The position numbers were made by a program, and so were the translations under genes. Positions 51,964 through 60,460 of a DNA stretch of 64,000 bases are shown piece after piece. Position 1 is the first letter of the stretch. Each line of letters opens with the position of its first letter. The notes beneath the pieces were generated by a model, which worked only from the letters and a program-made list of their open reading frames with translations, had not been told where the DNA came from and searched no databases. This stretch comes from Terriglobus albidus (lineage in GTDB: Bacteria > Acidobacteriota > Terriglobia > Terriglobales > Acidobacteriaceae): contig NZ_CP042806.1 of the NCBI RefSeq assembly GCF_008000815.1, forward strand, positions 3,906,001 to 3,970,000, given 5' to 3'.

Positions 51964-52704
51964 TCAGCCGGCCACCTCGGCCATTTCCATATCGAAGTTG
52001 GAGTACACATTCTGCGTATCGTCCAGATCTTCGAGCGTCTCCAGCAGACGATTCATCGCAGCCGCCTGCGGGCCTTCGAGTTTCTGATAGGTCGAAGGAA
52101 TCATCGTTACTTCGGCAAGCTCAGGAGTGATGCCGGCGCCCTTCACAGCCGTCAGAACCGCTTCGAAGTCTTTCGGAGCAGTCAACACTTCCCAGCTATC
52201 GCCATCACCGGAGAGATCATCCGCTCCAGCATCGAGAACGATCTCGGTCAGCTTGTCCTCGCCCACCGCATCCTTCGCCACCACGATCAGGCCCTTCTTC
52301 GAGAACATGTAGCCCACCGAACCGGACTCGCCCAGGTTGCCGTTGTTCTTGGAAAAGGCGTGACGAATTTCGCTCACCGCGCGATTGCGGTTGTCGGTCA
52401 GCACTTCGACGATAACTGCGACGCCACCGGGGCCATAGCCCTCAAAGGTGATCTCTTCATAGGTCGCACCTTCGAGCTCGCCGGTACCGCGCTGGATGGC
52501 GCGCTTGATGTTATCCGCCGGCATATTCTCAGCCTTAGCTGCAGCAACTGCTGTACGCAGGCGAGGATTGCCGTCTACATCACCGCCGCCCTGTTTCGCA
52601 GCGATCTGGATTTCCTTGATCAGGCGCGTAAAGATCTTGCCGCGCTTGGCGTCCAGAGCGCCCTTCTTATGCTTGATTGTCGCCCATTTGGAGTGACCGG
52701 ACAT
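51964..52704 (-). CDS. yebC: YebC/PmpR-family translation/transcription factor
   Basis: A 246-residue protein of the YebC/TACO1 family. The N-terminus [20 protein letters not shown] and the stretches RIYEGYGPGG-like [22 protein letters not shown] and [20 protein letters not shown] are diagnostic. Family members aid translation of proline stretches or bind DNA. An AGGGAA Shine-Dalgarno is close to the ATG. In many bacteria it neighbours ruvC; here ruvC is 5.5 kb away. Confidence 0.95.
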   Translation of the reverse strand: MSGHSKWATIKHKKGALDAKRGKIFTRLIKEIQIAAKQGGGDVDGNPRLRTAVAAAKAENMPADNIKRAIQRGTGELEGATYEEITFEGYGPGGVAVIVEVLTDNRNRAVSEIRHAFSKNNGNLGESGSVGYMFSKKGLIVVAKDAVGEDKLTEIVLDAGADDLSGDGDSWEVLTAPKDFEAVLTAVKGAGITPELAEVTMIPSTYQKLEGPQAAAMNRLLETLEDLDDTQNVYSNFDMEMAEVAG

Positions 52705-52795
52705 TGCAGTTCCCTACCAGTTCCGTGTGAAATCTTTGCCTTCAGGCACCCATCGATTCTACCACTTGGCGGCGGCTTCTCCGCGCTCCCCAACG

Positions 52796-53290
52796 CTACA
52801 CCGCTGGTTCATCGAGAAGGCTTTCCAGATTCAATGGCCGTGTATACATCTGGAGCTCGCCGGACTCAGACCGCGGCCATCGTTCCTGTGGACGGTCCCA
52901 ATAGAGCTCCACTCCGTTCTGATCCGGATCGCGCAGATAGAGCGCCTCGGAGACACCGTGATCGGCAACGCCCTCCAGTGGAATCTTCGCTGCCATCAGC
53001 CTCCGCAGGGCATCTGCGAGATGTGCGCGCGTCGGATACAGGATTGCCGTGTGATACAGCCCCGTTGTTCCAGGTGCGGGAGGTGTTCCTCCACGGCTCT
53101 CCCACGTATTCAGTCCGATGTGATGGTGGTATCCGCCGGCCGAGAGAAAGGCCGCCTGGTCCCCCAGTCGGGTAGTGATCTCAAAACCGAGCACTCCGTG
53201 ATAAAACGCGAGTGCCCGGTCGAGATCGGATACCTTCAGATGCACGTGCCCGATACGGGCTCCTGCAGCGATCGCTGAAGTCTGTGACAT
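52796..53290 (-). CDS. VOC-family (glyoxalase/extradiol dioxygenase-like) protein
   Basis: A 164-residue single-domain VOC protein similar to the CatE-like catechol dioxygenase branch: IGHVHLKVSDLDRALAFYHGVLGF, HHIGLNTWESRGG, GLYHTAILYPTRAHLADALRRL, and LRDPDQNGVELYWDRPQ. His in GHVHL, His in YHHHIG and Glu in VELYWD could form the metal site. Substrate unknown. It lies between glgA and yebC on the same strand. Confidence 0.85.
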   Translation of the reverse strand: MSQTSAIAAGARIGHVHLKVSDLDRALAFYHGVLGFEITTRLGDQAAFLSAGGYHHHIGLNTWESRGGTPPAPGTTGLYHTAILYPTRAHLADALRRLMAAKIPLEGVADHGVSEALYLRDPDQNGVELYWDRPQERWPRSESGELQMYTRPLNLESLLDEPAV

Positions 53291-53313
53291 ACAGATTTTT
53301 GATGACCTTGAGG

Positions 53314-54762
53314 CTAACTACGGTTCATAATCGTCCGCTCGTAGACCTTCACATACTCCTTTGCAGGCCCGTCCCAACTGAAGTCCTGCCGCATTCCCCG
53401 TTGCATCATCGCGGTCCACGTTGGCTTGTCCTGAAACGCCTTGAGCGCCCGCCTGATGGCATCGAGCATTGCCCAGGCAGAGTATCCCCCAAATTTAAAA
53501 CCATTCCCACTACCATCCGCCTGCTCATCAATGGTGTCCTGCAACCCTCCCGTCGCACGCACGACCGGGACAGTACCGTACTTCAAGGAATAGATCTGGT
53601 TCAGGCCACAGGGCTCATACCTGGAGGGCATCAGGAATATGTCGGCACCAGCCTCAATCTTGTGCGCCAACACGTTGTTGTAAGCAACACGTACCCGCAT
53701 CTTCTGCGGATAACGCTCTGCAAGCTCTGTGAGCAGATGTTCATAGTAGGCCTCTCCCGTACCCAGCGCGACGAGAGCGACGTTCTCTTTCATCAGATCT
53801 TCCGCAGCCTGAGCGATAAAATCGAACCCCTTCTGCGTTGCAAAGCGTGACACGATTCCGATGACAGCGGTGTCGTCATGCACGCCATCGAAACCGAAGG
53901 CGTGCAGCAGATCGCGTCGGCACTCCTTCTTCCCTGCCAGATCCTCGGGCGTGTAGTGGTCGGCGATCAGAGGGTCGGTCGCAGGATCCCACTGCTCATA
54001 ATCCACGCCATTCAGAATTCCCACCAGGTCGCCGGAGCGGCGTCTCAACGTATCTTCCAGGCCGCTTCCGAATTCGGCCGTCTGAATCTCCTGGGCATAC
54101 GTCGGACTCACGGTAGTAATCGCGTCAGCGTAGACGATGCCACCCTTCAGGAAGTTCAGATTGTCATACTGCTCCAGCTTATCCATCGTGAACATGTCCC
54201 ACGGAAGCAGCAGGTGCGGCGTCGTCTGCGGCGGAAACCAGCCCTGATAACCGGCATTGTGGATGGTGAGGATAGTCGGAACTTTGCGGAAGACGGGATC
54301 GAAGAAATAGGTCGAGCGCAGATAGACCGCGATCATTGAGGCCTGCCAGTCATGCACATGGAAGACGTCAGGCACACCTAATATCTTTGTCGCTTCAATC
54401 ACTGCACGGCTGAAGAGTCCGAAGCGTTCTGCGTTATCTGGATAGTCACCGCTTGGCGTCGCGTAAAAGCTCTCGCGGTCGAACAACTCCGGGCAATCAA
54501 TGAAGTAATACTGCACGCCTTCCGTCTTGCCGCCGTCGAGCACCCGTATGAAGCGGTTGTAGTACTCAAACGGAATCGTGATGCTTGGCACCAGCACACC
54601 GGCATGCGGCGCCAGCTTGGCAACCTGGCGGTAAAACGGCAGAAAGACATCAACCTTGTGCCCAAGCCGGACCAGCGCCTGCGGCAGAGCACCTACAACA
54701 TCAGCCAGACCGCCTGTTTTCGCCCATGGTGTGCACTCTGACGCCGCAAAGACAATATGCAT
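53314..54762 (-). CDS. glgA: Glycogen (starch) synthase, GT5
   Basis: GlgA elongates alpha-1,4-glucan from ADP-glucose. The N-terminal ADP-glucose motif KTGGLADVVGALP and the C-terminal PSRYEPCGLNQIYSLKYGTVPVVRATGGLQDT are intact. Length of 482 aa is typical. A GGGAG Shine-Dalgarno precedes the ATG. No other glg genes are adjacent. It is divergent from rsmA. Confidence 0.96.
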   Translation of the reverse strand: MHIVFAASECTPWAKTGGLADVVGALPQALVRLGHKVDVFLPFYRQVAKLAPHAGVLVPSITIPFEYYNRFIRVLDGGKTEGVQYYFIDCPELFDRESFYATPSGDYPDNAERFGLFSRAVIEATKILGVPDVFHVHDWQASMIAVYLRSTYFFDPVFRKVPTILTIHNAGYQGWFPPQTTPHLLLPWDMFTMDKLEQYDNLNFLKGGIVYADAITTVSPTYAQEIQTAEFGSGLEDTLRRRSGDLVGILNGVDYEQWDPATDPLIADHYTPEDLAGKKECRRDLLHAFGFDGVHDDTAVIGIVSRFATQKGFDFIAQAAEDLMKENVALVALGTGEAYYEHLLTELAERYPQKMRVRVAYNNVLAHKIEAGADIFLMPSRYEPCGLNQIYSLKYGTVPVVRATGGLQDTIDEQADGSGNGFKFGGYSAWAMLDAIRRALKAFQDKPTWTAMMQRGMRQDFSWDGPAKEYVKVYERTIMNRS

Positions 54763-54861
54763 CGTTCGTTCTTCTCTCCCGAAGCAGCTAGTCTATATCT
54801 CACGGCCGCTTCTCCCTAACTGAGATGCACCTACAACACTGCCGGACGCTTTGAACTCACC

Positions 54862-55659
54862 ATGCCGAAACACAAACCGAAACTTGGGCAGAACTTTCTC
54901 GTTGATGAATCTGCCCGCCACCGCATTGCAGATGCCCTTGGCGACATCGGCCACCGCACCGTCCTTGAGATTGGTCCGGGCAAGGGTGCGATTACCGATA
55001 TCCTCGCCGGACGCGCAGGCAGGCTGATTGCGATTGAGCTCGATAATGAACTCGCTCAAGTGCTCGCTTCCCGCTATGCAGTCAGAGAGCACATCCGAGT
55101 TGTCCATCAGGACATCCTCGATACCGATCTCACCTCGCTCATCCCAGCGGTAGAGAAAGCAGACGTAGTCGGCAATCTTCCCTACTACATCACGTCGGAT
55201 ATCCTGCTGCATCTCTTCGCCGCATCTGCACATCTTGGCCGGGCGGTGGTGATGATGCAACGAGAGGTCGCCGAACGTGTTGCAGCCACCCCTGGCAACC
55301 GCGACTATGGTCTGCTTTCGGCAACATCCCAGCTCTACTGCCGCGTCGAAAATCTCTTCACCTTGCCTCCCGGCGCGTTCTCTCCTCCACCGGAGGTCTA
55401 TTCGACCGTACTTCGCTTTACCTTTGCGCCCCGATTCCATGAACTTGGTATTAACGACGCCTCCGCCTTCGACCGTTTCTTGAAGCAGTCGTTTGCTCAA
55501 AAGCGCAAGACGCTCAGCAACAACTTGCGAAGCGCGGGCTATGAGATGCGACAGCTCACGGCAGCCTGGCCTGCCTCAATTCCGCCACAGGCACGGGCAG
55601 AGGCTCTCTCCCTGGAGCAGATGGCCGAACTCTACCGCGCACTGCTCGAATCTATTTAG
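54862..55659 (+). CDS. rsmA: 16S rRNA (A1518/A1519) dimethyltransferase
   Basis: RsmA (KsgA) dimethylates two adjacent adenines in helix 45 of 16S rRNA. The motifs KLGQNFLVDESARHRIADAL, VLEIGPGKGAITDIL (SAM binding) and DVVGNLPYYITSDILLHLF (catalytic NLPY) are complete; the C-terminal helical domain follows. Length of 265 aa is normal. It overlaps the end of the convergent FecR-domain gene by eight bases. Confidence 0.96.
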   Translation: MPKHKPKLGQNFLVDESARHRIADALGDIGHRTVLEIGPGKGAITDILAGRAGRLIAIELDNELAQVLASRYAVREHIRVVHQDILDTDLTSLIPAVEKADVVGNLPYYITSDILLHLFAASAHLGRAVVMMQREVAERVAATPGNRDYGLLSATSQLYCRVENLFTLPPGAFSPPPEVYSTVLRFTFAPRFHELGINDASAFDRFLKQSFAQKRKTLSNNLRSAGYEMRQLTAAWPASIPPQARAEALSLEQMAELYRALLESI

Positions 55660-57415
55660 GCGAACGCGAGGGCTGCGATGCCGGAGGTGACGAAGGAGCA
55701 GGCCGGGACGGAGCCGGTGAGGGAGCCGGTGAAGGCGCCGGAGGTGGTGCGCTCTGCCGTGGCTGCGGTGCAGGCTGGGACTGGCGCCAACTCGCCGGCG
55801 GCTCAGGACGTTGCACCGGTTGCGGACGCGGTTGCTGCTGCACCGGAGGCTGATTGATGTGTCCCGGCGCCGGACGGCTCTCCACCGGACGTTCCGGATT
55901 TCCGACATTAGCTCCCGGGGCAGGACGTGTCACGGGCTGCGCGGGCTGCTGCGGTGACTGCCCCCTCGATCCTTGATTTACCGTCCCCTGATTTACTGTG
56001 GGGCTTACACTTCTCCATCCTCCCGGCACCACCGGTGGCACCGGCTGGGCCTGAATCGGAGTAGGCGTTGGCCCATTATCCTGGAGTGCTGACGGACGCG
56101 TTGGCCGTCCGCTGTCGTCTCTTGGAGCACGCACTGTCCCCATCACCGGCTGCCGATTACGCATGGGGAAATCCTTCTGCAGCGACGAACCTACCGCAGA
56201 GCCTCCGCGCGGCGTGTAAGGACCGCCAACGGGGCGGAGCGGGTCAATCTGCTTTCCGGCAAACATCACCGGCCGCGGGTCGCGTCGCCCGATCGGATGC
56301 ACTTGAATCGGTCCACGCCGCACCGGAACGATCGGATGCACACCACCCGGTCCAATCGGACCAGGAATCGGCCGGCGGATCGGCTGCCACACGCGCGGCG
56401 GATTGATGACATTGACCGTCCATACGGAACCGCCGCCATAGCCCCAGCCCCAACGGCGGCAGCCGCCGGCAGGCATCCAGCCCCAGCCAAAACTGTCCCA
56501 ATAGGACCACGAGCCGCAATAGAACGGAGTCCATCCCCAACCATAGCCTGAGACCCAGATATACCCGTATCTCGGGTACCAGACCCAGTTCCCATAGCCG
56601 TAGGGATCCCAACTCATATCGACAGCCATCGGAGGCTGCCAGACACGACCGTATCCAGGCAGGTCGTACCAGTTGCCGTTGGCGTCGAGATCGCTCCAGC
56701 CATAGCCACTGTCCTGGGCGTAATCGTTCCGGGCTTCGGTACGTTGCGCCGCTTCGCTTGCAGCCGCCTGGGCGCGCTCCTCATTCCAGTTGTCCCAACT
56801 GTCCTGACGTACGGACTTCGACAGGAAATACCGTCCACTGTCGGCAGCATCCGGCTCAAACTGCTCGCCGGCACGGACATTCGCGCTGTAGCCGCCCTCG
56901 CGCTCCACGTGCAGGCTGCCTTGCATCACGGCTACCTCTACGGGAGCCTGATCCAGGCTGACACGAAAGGAACTATTTTCGACCGGAGTCAGCGAAGCCG
57001 CACCAGCCTTGAGGAAGTACCCGTTCTGGTCGGCAATCCGAAGCTCGAAGTACGCCATCCCCTGGTCGAGCGATAGCTGGGTCAGATATCTCCCCTGATC
57101 CGTATTCATGCGAACCAGGGTGAGAGCGCTCTGAGGTGTCAGGCGCGCTATGCTGCCATCTTCAAACTCAATCTCAGCCTGGCCGTCATCGGCTGTGACA
57201 ATGCGCTGACCTTCAATCAATGGCAGGTTCGCCTGGGCCTCACCAATCTGTGTGTTATCGCCGTACAGCACCTGCACGTTGCCCTGTACAAAGCTCAGAC
57301 GGGCGGCGCGCATTCCAGGAGCGGGAGCCGATTGCTGACCAGCGAGCCCGATGACTCCACAAACGACCACGAATAGCGCCACCAGAATTCCGCGTATTAC
57401 TCTGAACCGGTTCAT
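55652..57415 (-). CDS. FecR-domain protein with Trp/Tyr/Gly-rich and Pro-rich regions (DUF6600-like)
   Basis: A 587-residue exported protein. Signal peptide (GILVALFVVVCGVIGLAG), then a FecR domain (about 38-190: ARLSFVQGNVQVLYGDN, IVTADDGQAEIEFEDGSIARL), then a Trp/Tyr/Gly-rich region (about 245-330, with repeats like WYPRYGYIWVSGYGWGWTP), then a Pro/Gln-rich disordered tail (about 345-587). It is likely a surface or wall-associated scaffold. No TonB receptor or sigma factor is near, so a regulatory FecR role is unlikely. Confidence 0.82.
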   Translation of the reverse strand: MNRFRVIRGILVALFVVVCGVIGLAGQQSAPAPGMRAARLSFVQGNVQVLYGDNTQIGEAQANLPLIEGQRIVTADDGQAEIEFEDGSIARLTPQSALTLVRMNTDQGRYLTQLSLDQGMAYFELRIADQNGYFLKAGAASLTPVENSSFRVSLDQAPVEVAVMQGSLHVEREGGYSANVRAGEQFEPDAADSGRYFLSKSVRQDSWDNWNEERAQAAASEAAQRTEARNDYAQDSGYGWSDLDANGNWYDLPGYGRVWQPPMAVDMSWDPYGYGNWVWYPRYGYIWVSGYGWGWTPFYCGSWSYWDSFGWGWMPAGGCRRWGWGYGGGSVWTVNVINPPRVWQPIRRPIPGPIGPGGVHPIVPVRRGPIQVHPIGRRDPRPVMFAGKQIDPLRPVGGPYTPRGGSAVGSSLQKDFPMRNRQPVMGTVRAPRDDSGRPTRPSALQDNGPTPTPIQAQPVPPVVPGGWRSVSPTVNQGTVNQGSRGQSPQQPAQPVTRPAPGANVGNPERPVESRPAPGHINQPPVQQQPRPQPVQRPEPPASWRQSQPAPQPRQSAPPPAPSPAPSPAPSRPAPSSPPASQPSRSPK

Positions 57416-57539
57416 AGGGCCCCCATTCTCTCACTTGTATTAACGCATGTGCATAAGAAAGGTTCTTGCCTTGTTCCGGTCCTGTGATCACGAAAGCGCC
57501 CAGCGCATTGCGCTGTTTCAGATCGTTCGCAGAAAAGAG

Positions 57540-58178
57540 CTACTTCCCGTTATTCAGCAGCGCCTCGGCTTTGGTGCGCACCCGATCCATCAACGACACA
57601 TCCTCGATGATCTTCCGTAAGGTCGGCTCGATATTCTGGATCTCGAGCGCCCACCCGGTCTTTACCGAATTACCAAGAGAGGTTATCTCGGCATCCAGAC
57701 CAAGACGATCGAAGCGGTGCAGATATGCAAGGCGTTGACCGGTCTCCATGGTGAGAGCGATTCCCTGGAAGATGGAAGTCACCTTCTGAATCTCTTTGTC
57801 GTCGGAGTAGTTGTAGCTGCAGCTTCCGGTGTCGGAAGATCCGGTCCAGGTAAGGGCCTTCTTGCCGGTCTGCGCCATATTTTTAAGGTGCGTCTCACAC
57901 TGCACTTTGCGGAAACCGTCGGTAGCCTTCGCCTCCGCCCAGATATGCTCAAGATTCTGCGGGCTTACAGCGATCGGCGCTTCCGTATCGATACCCTGCT
58001 GGTTACGCGCGCGATAGACCCCTTTTCCGTCTTCTCCGAGAGTGATTTCGTAGTGGGTGGTCTGTACCTGCGGCCGATCAAACGTAAAGGTGACGGTCGG
58101 CGGCGTCGGTGATGCCAATGCTGCCGGAGAGACCTGGAACACAAAAGCAAGTAGGAAGAGCGTAGTAACGTGCGTCAT
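57540..58178 (-). CDS. Exported protein of unknown function
   Basis: A 212-residue protein with a signal peptide (TLFLLAFVFQVSPAALA) and a beta-rich mature domain (VTFTFDRPQVQTTHYEITLG). Cysteines at VQCETHL and TGSCSYNY could form one disulfide. It overlaps the stop of ruvC by four bases and is probably co-translated with it. Family not recognised. Confidence 0.72.
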   Translation of the reverse strand: MTHVTTLFLLAFVFQVSPAALASPTPPTVTFTFDRPQVQTTHYEITLGEDGKGVYRARNQQGIDTEAPIAVSPQNLEHIWAEAKATDGFRKVQCETHLKNMAQTGKKALTWTGSSDTGSCSYNYSDDKEIQKVTSIFQGIALTMETGQRLAYLHRFDRLGLDAEITSLGNSVKTGWALEIQNIEPTLRKIIEDVSLMDRVRTKAEALLNNGK

Positions 58179-58690
58179 CGTACTCCTGCCAGCGAGATCG
58201 CCGACTCTGTCTGCAAAGTATGAATATGAGTGATAGCGATTGCCAGCGCATCTGCGGCGTCGGCCGTCTCGAACTGGTTCTCAATCTCCAGAAGCCGCGC
58301 CACCATGAACTGTACCTGTTCTTTCTTGGCCAGGCCATAGCCAACTACCGAGCTTTTGATCTTCAGGGGGGCATATTCGGCAACCTGCAGGTTACAGGTA
58401 GCGGCAGCCAGCAGCGCCACACCTCGCACCTGCCCAAGCTTCAGGGCCGACTTCGCGTTTGCCGAGAAAAACACGTCTTCGATCGCTACAACATCCGGAG
58501 CGTAGGCGGTCAATAATCCAGCCAACTCCGTATAAACCTGATGAAGACGGACCGGCGTACGATCCTTTTTGTTCAGCTTGATCGAACCCGCGGCTACCGG
58601 AACCAGCCGAGGAGTGCGCGCCCTTTCATCGGCCTCAACGATTCCCCAGCCGGTGAACTCGGTGCCGCAGTCGATTCCGAAGACACGCAT
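58175..58690 (-). CDS. ruvC: Holliday junction resolvase RuvC
   Basis: RuvC cuts Holliday junctions symmetrically. Active-site acids can be placed: Asp7 in FGIDCGTEFTGWG, Glu in VVAIEDVFFSANAKSAL, and Asp pair in TADAADALAIAITH. The stretch LKLGQVRGVALLAA is diagnostic. Length is 171 aa, normal. No ruvA or ruvB nearby. The ATG has no Shine-Dalgarno; TAGACT is six bases upstream. Confidence 0.96.
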   Translation of the reverse strand: MRVFGIDCGTEFTGWGIVEADERARTPRLVPVAAGSIKLNKKDRTPVRLHQVYTELAGLLTAYAPDVVAIEDVFFSANAKSALKLGQVRGVALLAAATCNLQVAEYAPLKIKSSVVGYGLAKKEQVQFMVARLLEIENQFETADAADALAIAITHIHTLQTESAISLAGVR

Positions 58691-58696
58691 GGTGGC

Positions 58697-58702
58697 AGTC
58701 TA
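58697..58702 (-). promoter_or_regulatory. -10 box of a probable leaderless ruvC promoter
   Basis: TAGACT, then GCCACC, then the ruvC ATG. No ribosome binding site fits in the six-base gap. Confidence 0.45.
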
Positions 58703-58792
58703 CCTGCGGGAGATGCGCCGGCATAGTGCCAAACCGCGCTCCCTAAGAGTGTTCATCACGACTTCCGCAAAACTTCTCCTCGAGGCTTCCGC

Positions 58793-59563
58793 CTAGCGGG
58801 AGATCCCCTCCAGTGGAGAGCTGGCCGTGGCGTAAAGCTTCCTGGGCATACGTCCCGCCAAGTATGCCTGCCGGCCGGCGAGCACCGCGTGCTGCATCGC
58901 CTCCGCCATCAGAATGGGGTCGTTTGCCTGGGCGATCGCCGTATTCATCAGCACGGCGTCAAAGCCCATCTCCAAGGCGATCGCAGCGTCGGAAGCAGTG
59001 CCGACGCCGGCGTCCACGATTAGAGGAACTTCGGTGATCATCTCGCGCAGGATGCGCAGGTTCGCGACATTCTGAAGTCCAAGGCCAGAGCCGATCGGAG
59101 CGCCCAAAGGCATCACCGCAGCTGCGCCCGCGTCAATAAGTCTCTTCGCAAATACAATGTCATCAGAGGTATACGGGAGAACCGTAAAGCCCTCCTTGAC
59201 GAGAACCTGAGTTGCTAACAGCGTTCCTTGTACATCCGGATAGAGGGTTCTCTGGTCTCCGATGACCTCGATTTTCACCCAGTCGGAGAGTCCTACTTCG
59301 CGGCCGAGACGGGCAGCGCGGATGGCCTCTTCGCCGGTGTAGCAACCGGCGGTATTGGGAAGCAGGAAGTAACGCTGCGGATCGATAAAGTCGAGCAGGC
59401 TCTCCTTGGACCGGTCGAGATTCACCCGGCGCACGGCCACCGTCACCATCTCGGCTCCCGAAGCCTCAATGGCACGCTGGGTCTCAGGGCCGTCTTTGTA
59501 CTTCCCTGTACCAACAATGAGTCGCGACTGAAAGGCCTTTCCGGCGATAACAAGGGGTTCCAT
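58793..59563 (-). CDS. thiG: Thiazole synthase
   Basis: ThiG builds the thiazole ring of thiamine from DXP, dehydroglycine and ThiS thiocarboxylate. Signature parts are [31 protein letters not shown] (with the Schiff-base Lys region), [13 protein letters not shown], and [29 protein letters not shown]. Length 256 aa is typical. ThiS is not next to it. I found no TPP riboswitch match upstream, but a different structured region lies there. TAAAAT six bases before the ATG suggests its own leaderless promoter. Confidence 0.95.
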   Translation of the reverse strand: MEPLVIAGKAFQSRLIVGTGKYKDGPETQRAIEASGAEMVTVAVRRVNLDRSKESLLDFIDPQRYFLLPNTAGCYTGEEAIRAARLGREVGLSDWVKIEVIGDQRTLYPDVQGTLLATQVLVKEGFTVLPYTSDDIVFAKRLIDAGAAAVMPLGAPIGSGLGLQNVANLRILREMITEVPLIVDAGVGTASDAAIALEMGFDAVLMNTAIAQANDPILMAEAMQHAVLAGRQAYLAGRMPRKLYATASSPLEGISR

Positions 59564-59569
59564 AGGGCT

Positions 59570-59575
59570 ATTTTA
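59570..59575 (-). promoter_or_regulatory. -10 box of a probable leaderless thiG promoter
   Basis: TAAAAT is followed by six bases and the thiG ATG. If this promoter is used, the folded RNA further upstream is a separate transcript and not a thiG leader. Confidence 0.4.
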
Positions 59576-59634
59576 GGACCTTTCGAAAGAAGCAGTGTGT
59601 CGCGATACCGTTTCGCATTTTCGGCTTAAACGCG

Positions 59635-59663
59635 CATGGCCTGCGGCGTGCCGGCAGGCCATG
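59635..59663. repeat. Perfect 10-bp hairpin upstream of thiG
   Basis: CATGGCCTGC pairs with GCAGGCCATG across a nine-base loop. No T-run follows in either direction. It lies between the multi-stem RNA candidate and thiG. Confidence 0.7.
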
Positions 59664-59679
59664 AATAGCGCGGTGAACT

Positions 59680-59780
59680 GTTGAGATTGACCTGAGGCGT
59701 ACCCACCCATCGGGGGCCTCGGCAGGAGCTACGAGTCTTGCCAGGTCTAAGGCGGGTCGCCTTAAGCCTCAGTCACCTCA
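59680..59780 (-). ncRNA. Candidate structured RNA upstream of thiG
   Basis: This interval contains no conserved gene but folds strongly on either strand. A closing helix pairs CTGAGGC (59692-59698) with GCCTCAG (59766-59772), extended outside by GA/TC and TGAG/CTCA. Inside are two hairpins: GGCAGGA/TCTTGCC, extended by CCT/AGG, and TAAGGCG/CGCCTTA with a three-base loop. I assign the minus strand because a TTGACT-17-TACGTT promoter and a Shine-Dalgarno precede it there. It does not match the TPP, cobalamin, glycine or SAM consensus I remember. It might be one of the described Acidobacteria RNA motifs (Acido-1, Acido-Lenti-1), whose consensus I cannot recall. Confidence 0.5.
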
Positions 59781-59815
59781 CGTGCATTGATACAACTGTG
59801 TGAGTCACATTTCAT
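59762..59815 (-). CDS. Candidate 17-codon leader peptide
   Basis: An ORF encoding MKCDSHSCINAREVTEA and stop, within the 5' part of the structured region. An in-frame ATG four codons earlier (59827) directly abuts AAAGGAGG and is too close to use it, so the ATG at 59815 with a 12-base spacing is more plausible. The stop codon lies in the three-way structure, so ribosome movement would open the closing helix. This is inference from position only; the peptide could be chance. Confidence 0.35.
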   Translation of the reverse strand: MKCDSHSCINAREVTEA

Positions 59816-59816
59816 A

Positions 59817-59836
59817 GGCTGGATCATCCTCCTTTC
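59817..59836 (-). promoter_or_regulatory. Extended Shine-Dalgarno complementary to the 16S rRNA 3' tail
   Basis: The plus strand reads GGCTGGATCATCCTCCTTTC, which is the usual end of bacterial 16S rRNA (GGCTGGATCACCTCCTTTC) with a single added T. On the minus strand it is therefore a 19-base complement of the 16S tail with one bulged base, centred on AAAGGAGG. It precedes the candidate leader ORF. Confidence 0.6.
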
Positions 59837-59848
59837 CCGTGTACTTCT

Positions 59849-59877
59849 AACGTAAGACCTTGCCCGCATAGAGTCAA
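59849..59877 (-). promoter_or_regulatory. Candidate sigma-70 promoter for the structured RNA
   Basis: TTGACT (59877-59872) and TACGTT (59854-59849) are separated by 17 bases and lie upstream of the extended Shine-Dalgarno on the minus strand. The -35 is good (5 of 6) and the -10 is weak. Confidence 0.4.
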
Positions 59878-59940
59878 ATGCGTACATCCTGCCAAATCAA
59901 AACCTGCATCGGAGATTTTTGAACGAATGAAGGAGAAATA

Positions 59941-60168
59941 ATGAAGGCAGCGACGATTGTAGGTATCCTCTTGATTCTGCTTGGCATTGTGGGCTTCGCC
60001 ATGGGAGGGTTCAGCTTCAAAGAACACAAGAAAGACGTCGATCTGGGGCCGGTTCAGATTAGCCATGAAGAGAAACATGGCGTCACCATTCCGCCCGTCC
60101 TGAGCGGTATTGCGCTGATTGGAGGCATCGGTCTGGTTGTCGTCGGCGCCAGGAGCAGAGCAGCCTAG
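59941..60168 (+). CDS. Small two-helix membrane protein
   Basis: A 75-residue protein with a helix at each end (ATIVGILLILLGIVGFAMGG and VLSGIALIGGIGLVVVGA) and a short charged loop between them (FKEHKKDVDLGPVQISHEEK). A strong AAGGAG lies six bases before the ATG. It resembles DUF3185-type proteins in layout. The stop codon is directly followed by the ancestral stop of the convergent csoR-like pseudogene. Confidence 0.78.
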   Translation: MKAATIVGILLILLGIVGFAMGGFSFKEHKKDVDLGPVQISHEEKHGVTIPPVLSGIALIGGIGLVVVGARSRAA

Positions 60169-60446
60169 CTATTTCAAATACGAACGTAACAGGGTCCATC
60201 AGGTCTTCGGCTGGTTCCGGCAAGAGTAGTCCCTGCGCCTCTCCACCTTCGGAGAGGTGGTGGCGGATGTGGTCTTCCATCACCTCAGCCATCAGGCCAT
60301 TGACACCGCCGCGAACCTCTGCCAGCAACATCAAAACGTCGGCACACTCCTCTTGGTTCGTTAGCGCGCTCTATTGCATCGAGCTGGCCACGCAGACGGC
60401 GAACGCGATTGAGCAATTTGATGGCTTCCCGATCCGTAGTCGACAT
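60169..60446 (-). pseudogene. CsoR/FrmR-family metal-sensing repressor, broken by two frameshifts
   Basis: Frame 1 reads MSTTDREAIKLLNRVRRLRGQLDAIERA; after a CG-repeat (60364-60369) the family continues in another frame as TNQEECADVLMLLAEVRGGVNGLMAEVMEDHIRHHL, and near 60193 it shifts again to end LLRSYLK and stop at 60169. The first shift fits loss of one GC from a GCGCGC run. The conserved Cys (QEEC) and His (DHIRHHL) ligand positions are still visible. With the shifts repaired it would be about 92 aa, the normal size. The damage could also be sequencing error, but two shifts make this less likely. Confidence 0.8.
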
Positions 60447-60460
60447 TTAATGTGTTCTTT

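Noticed and set aside
59680-59830. TPP riboswitch upstream of thiG
   Set aside because: Expected from gene function, but the conserved CUGAGA and ACCUGAUCUGG elements are missing on both strands.
59816-59836. Fragment of a 16S rRNA gene
   Set aside because: Only about 20 bases match the 16S tail; the preceding bases do not resemble helix 45, so this is better read as an extended Shine-Dalgarno on the other strand.
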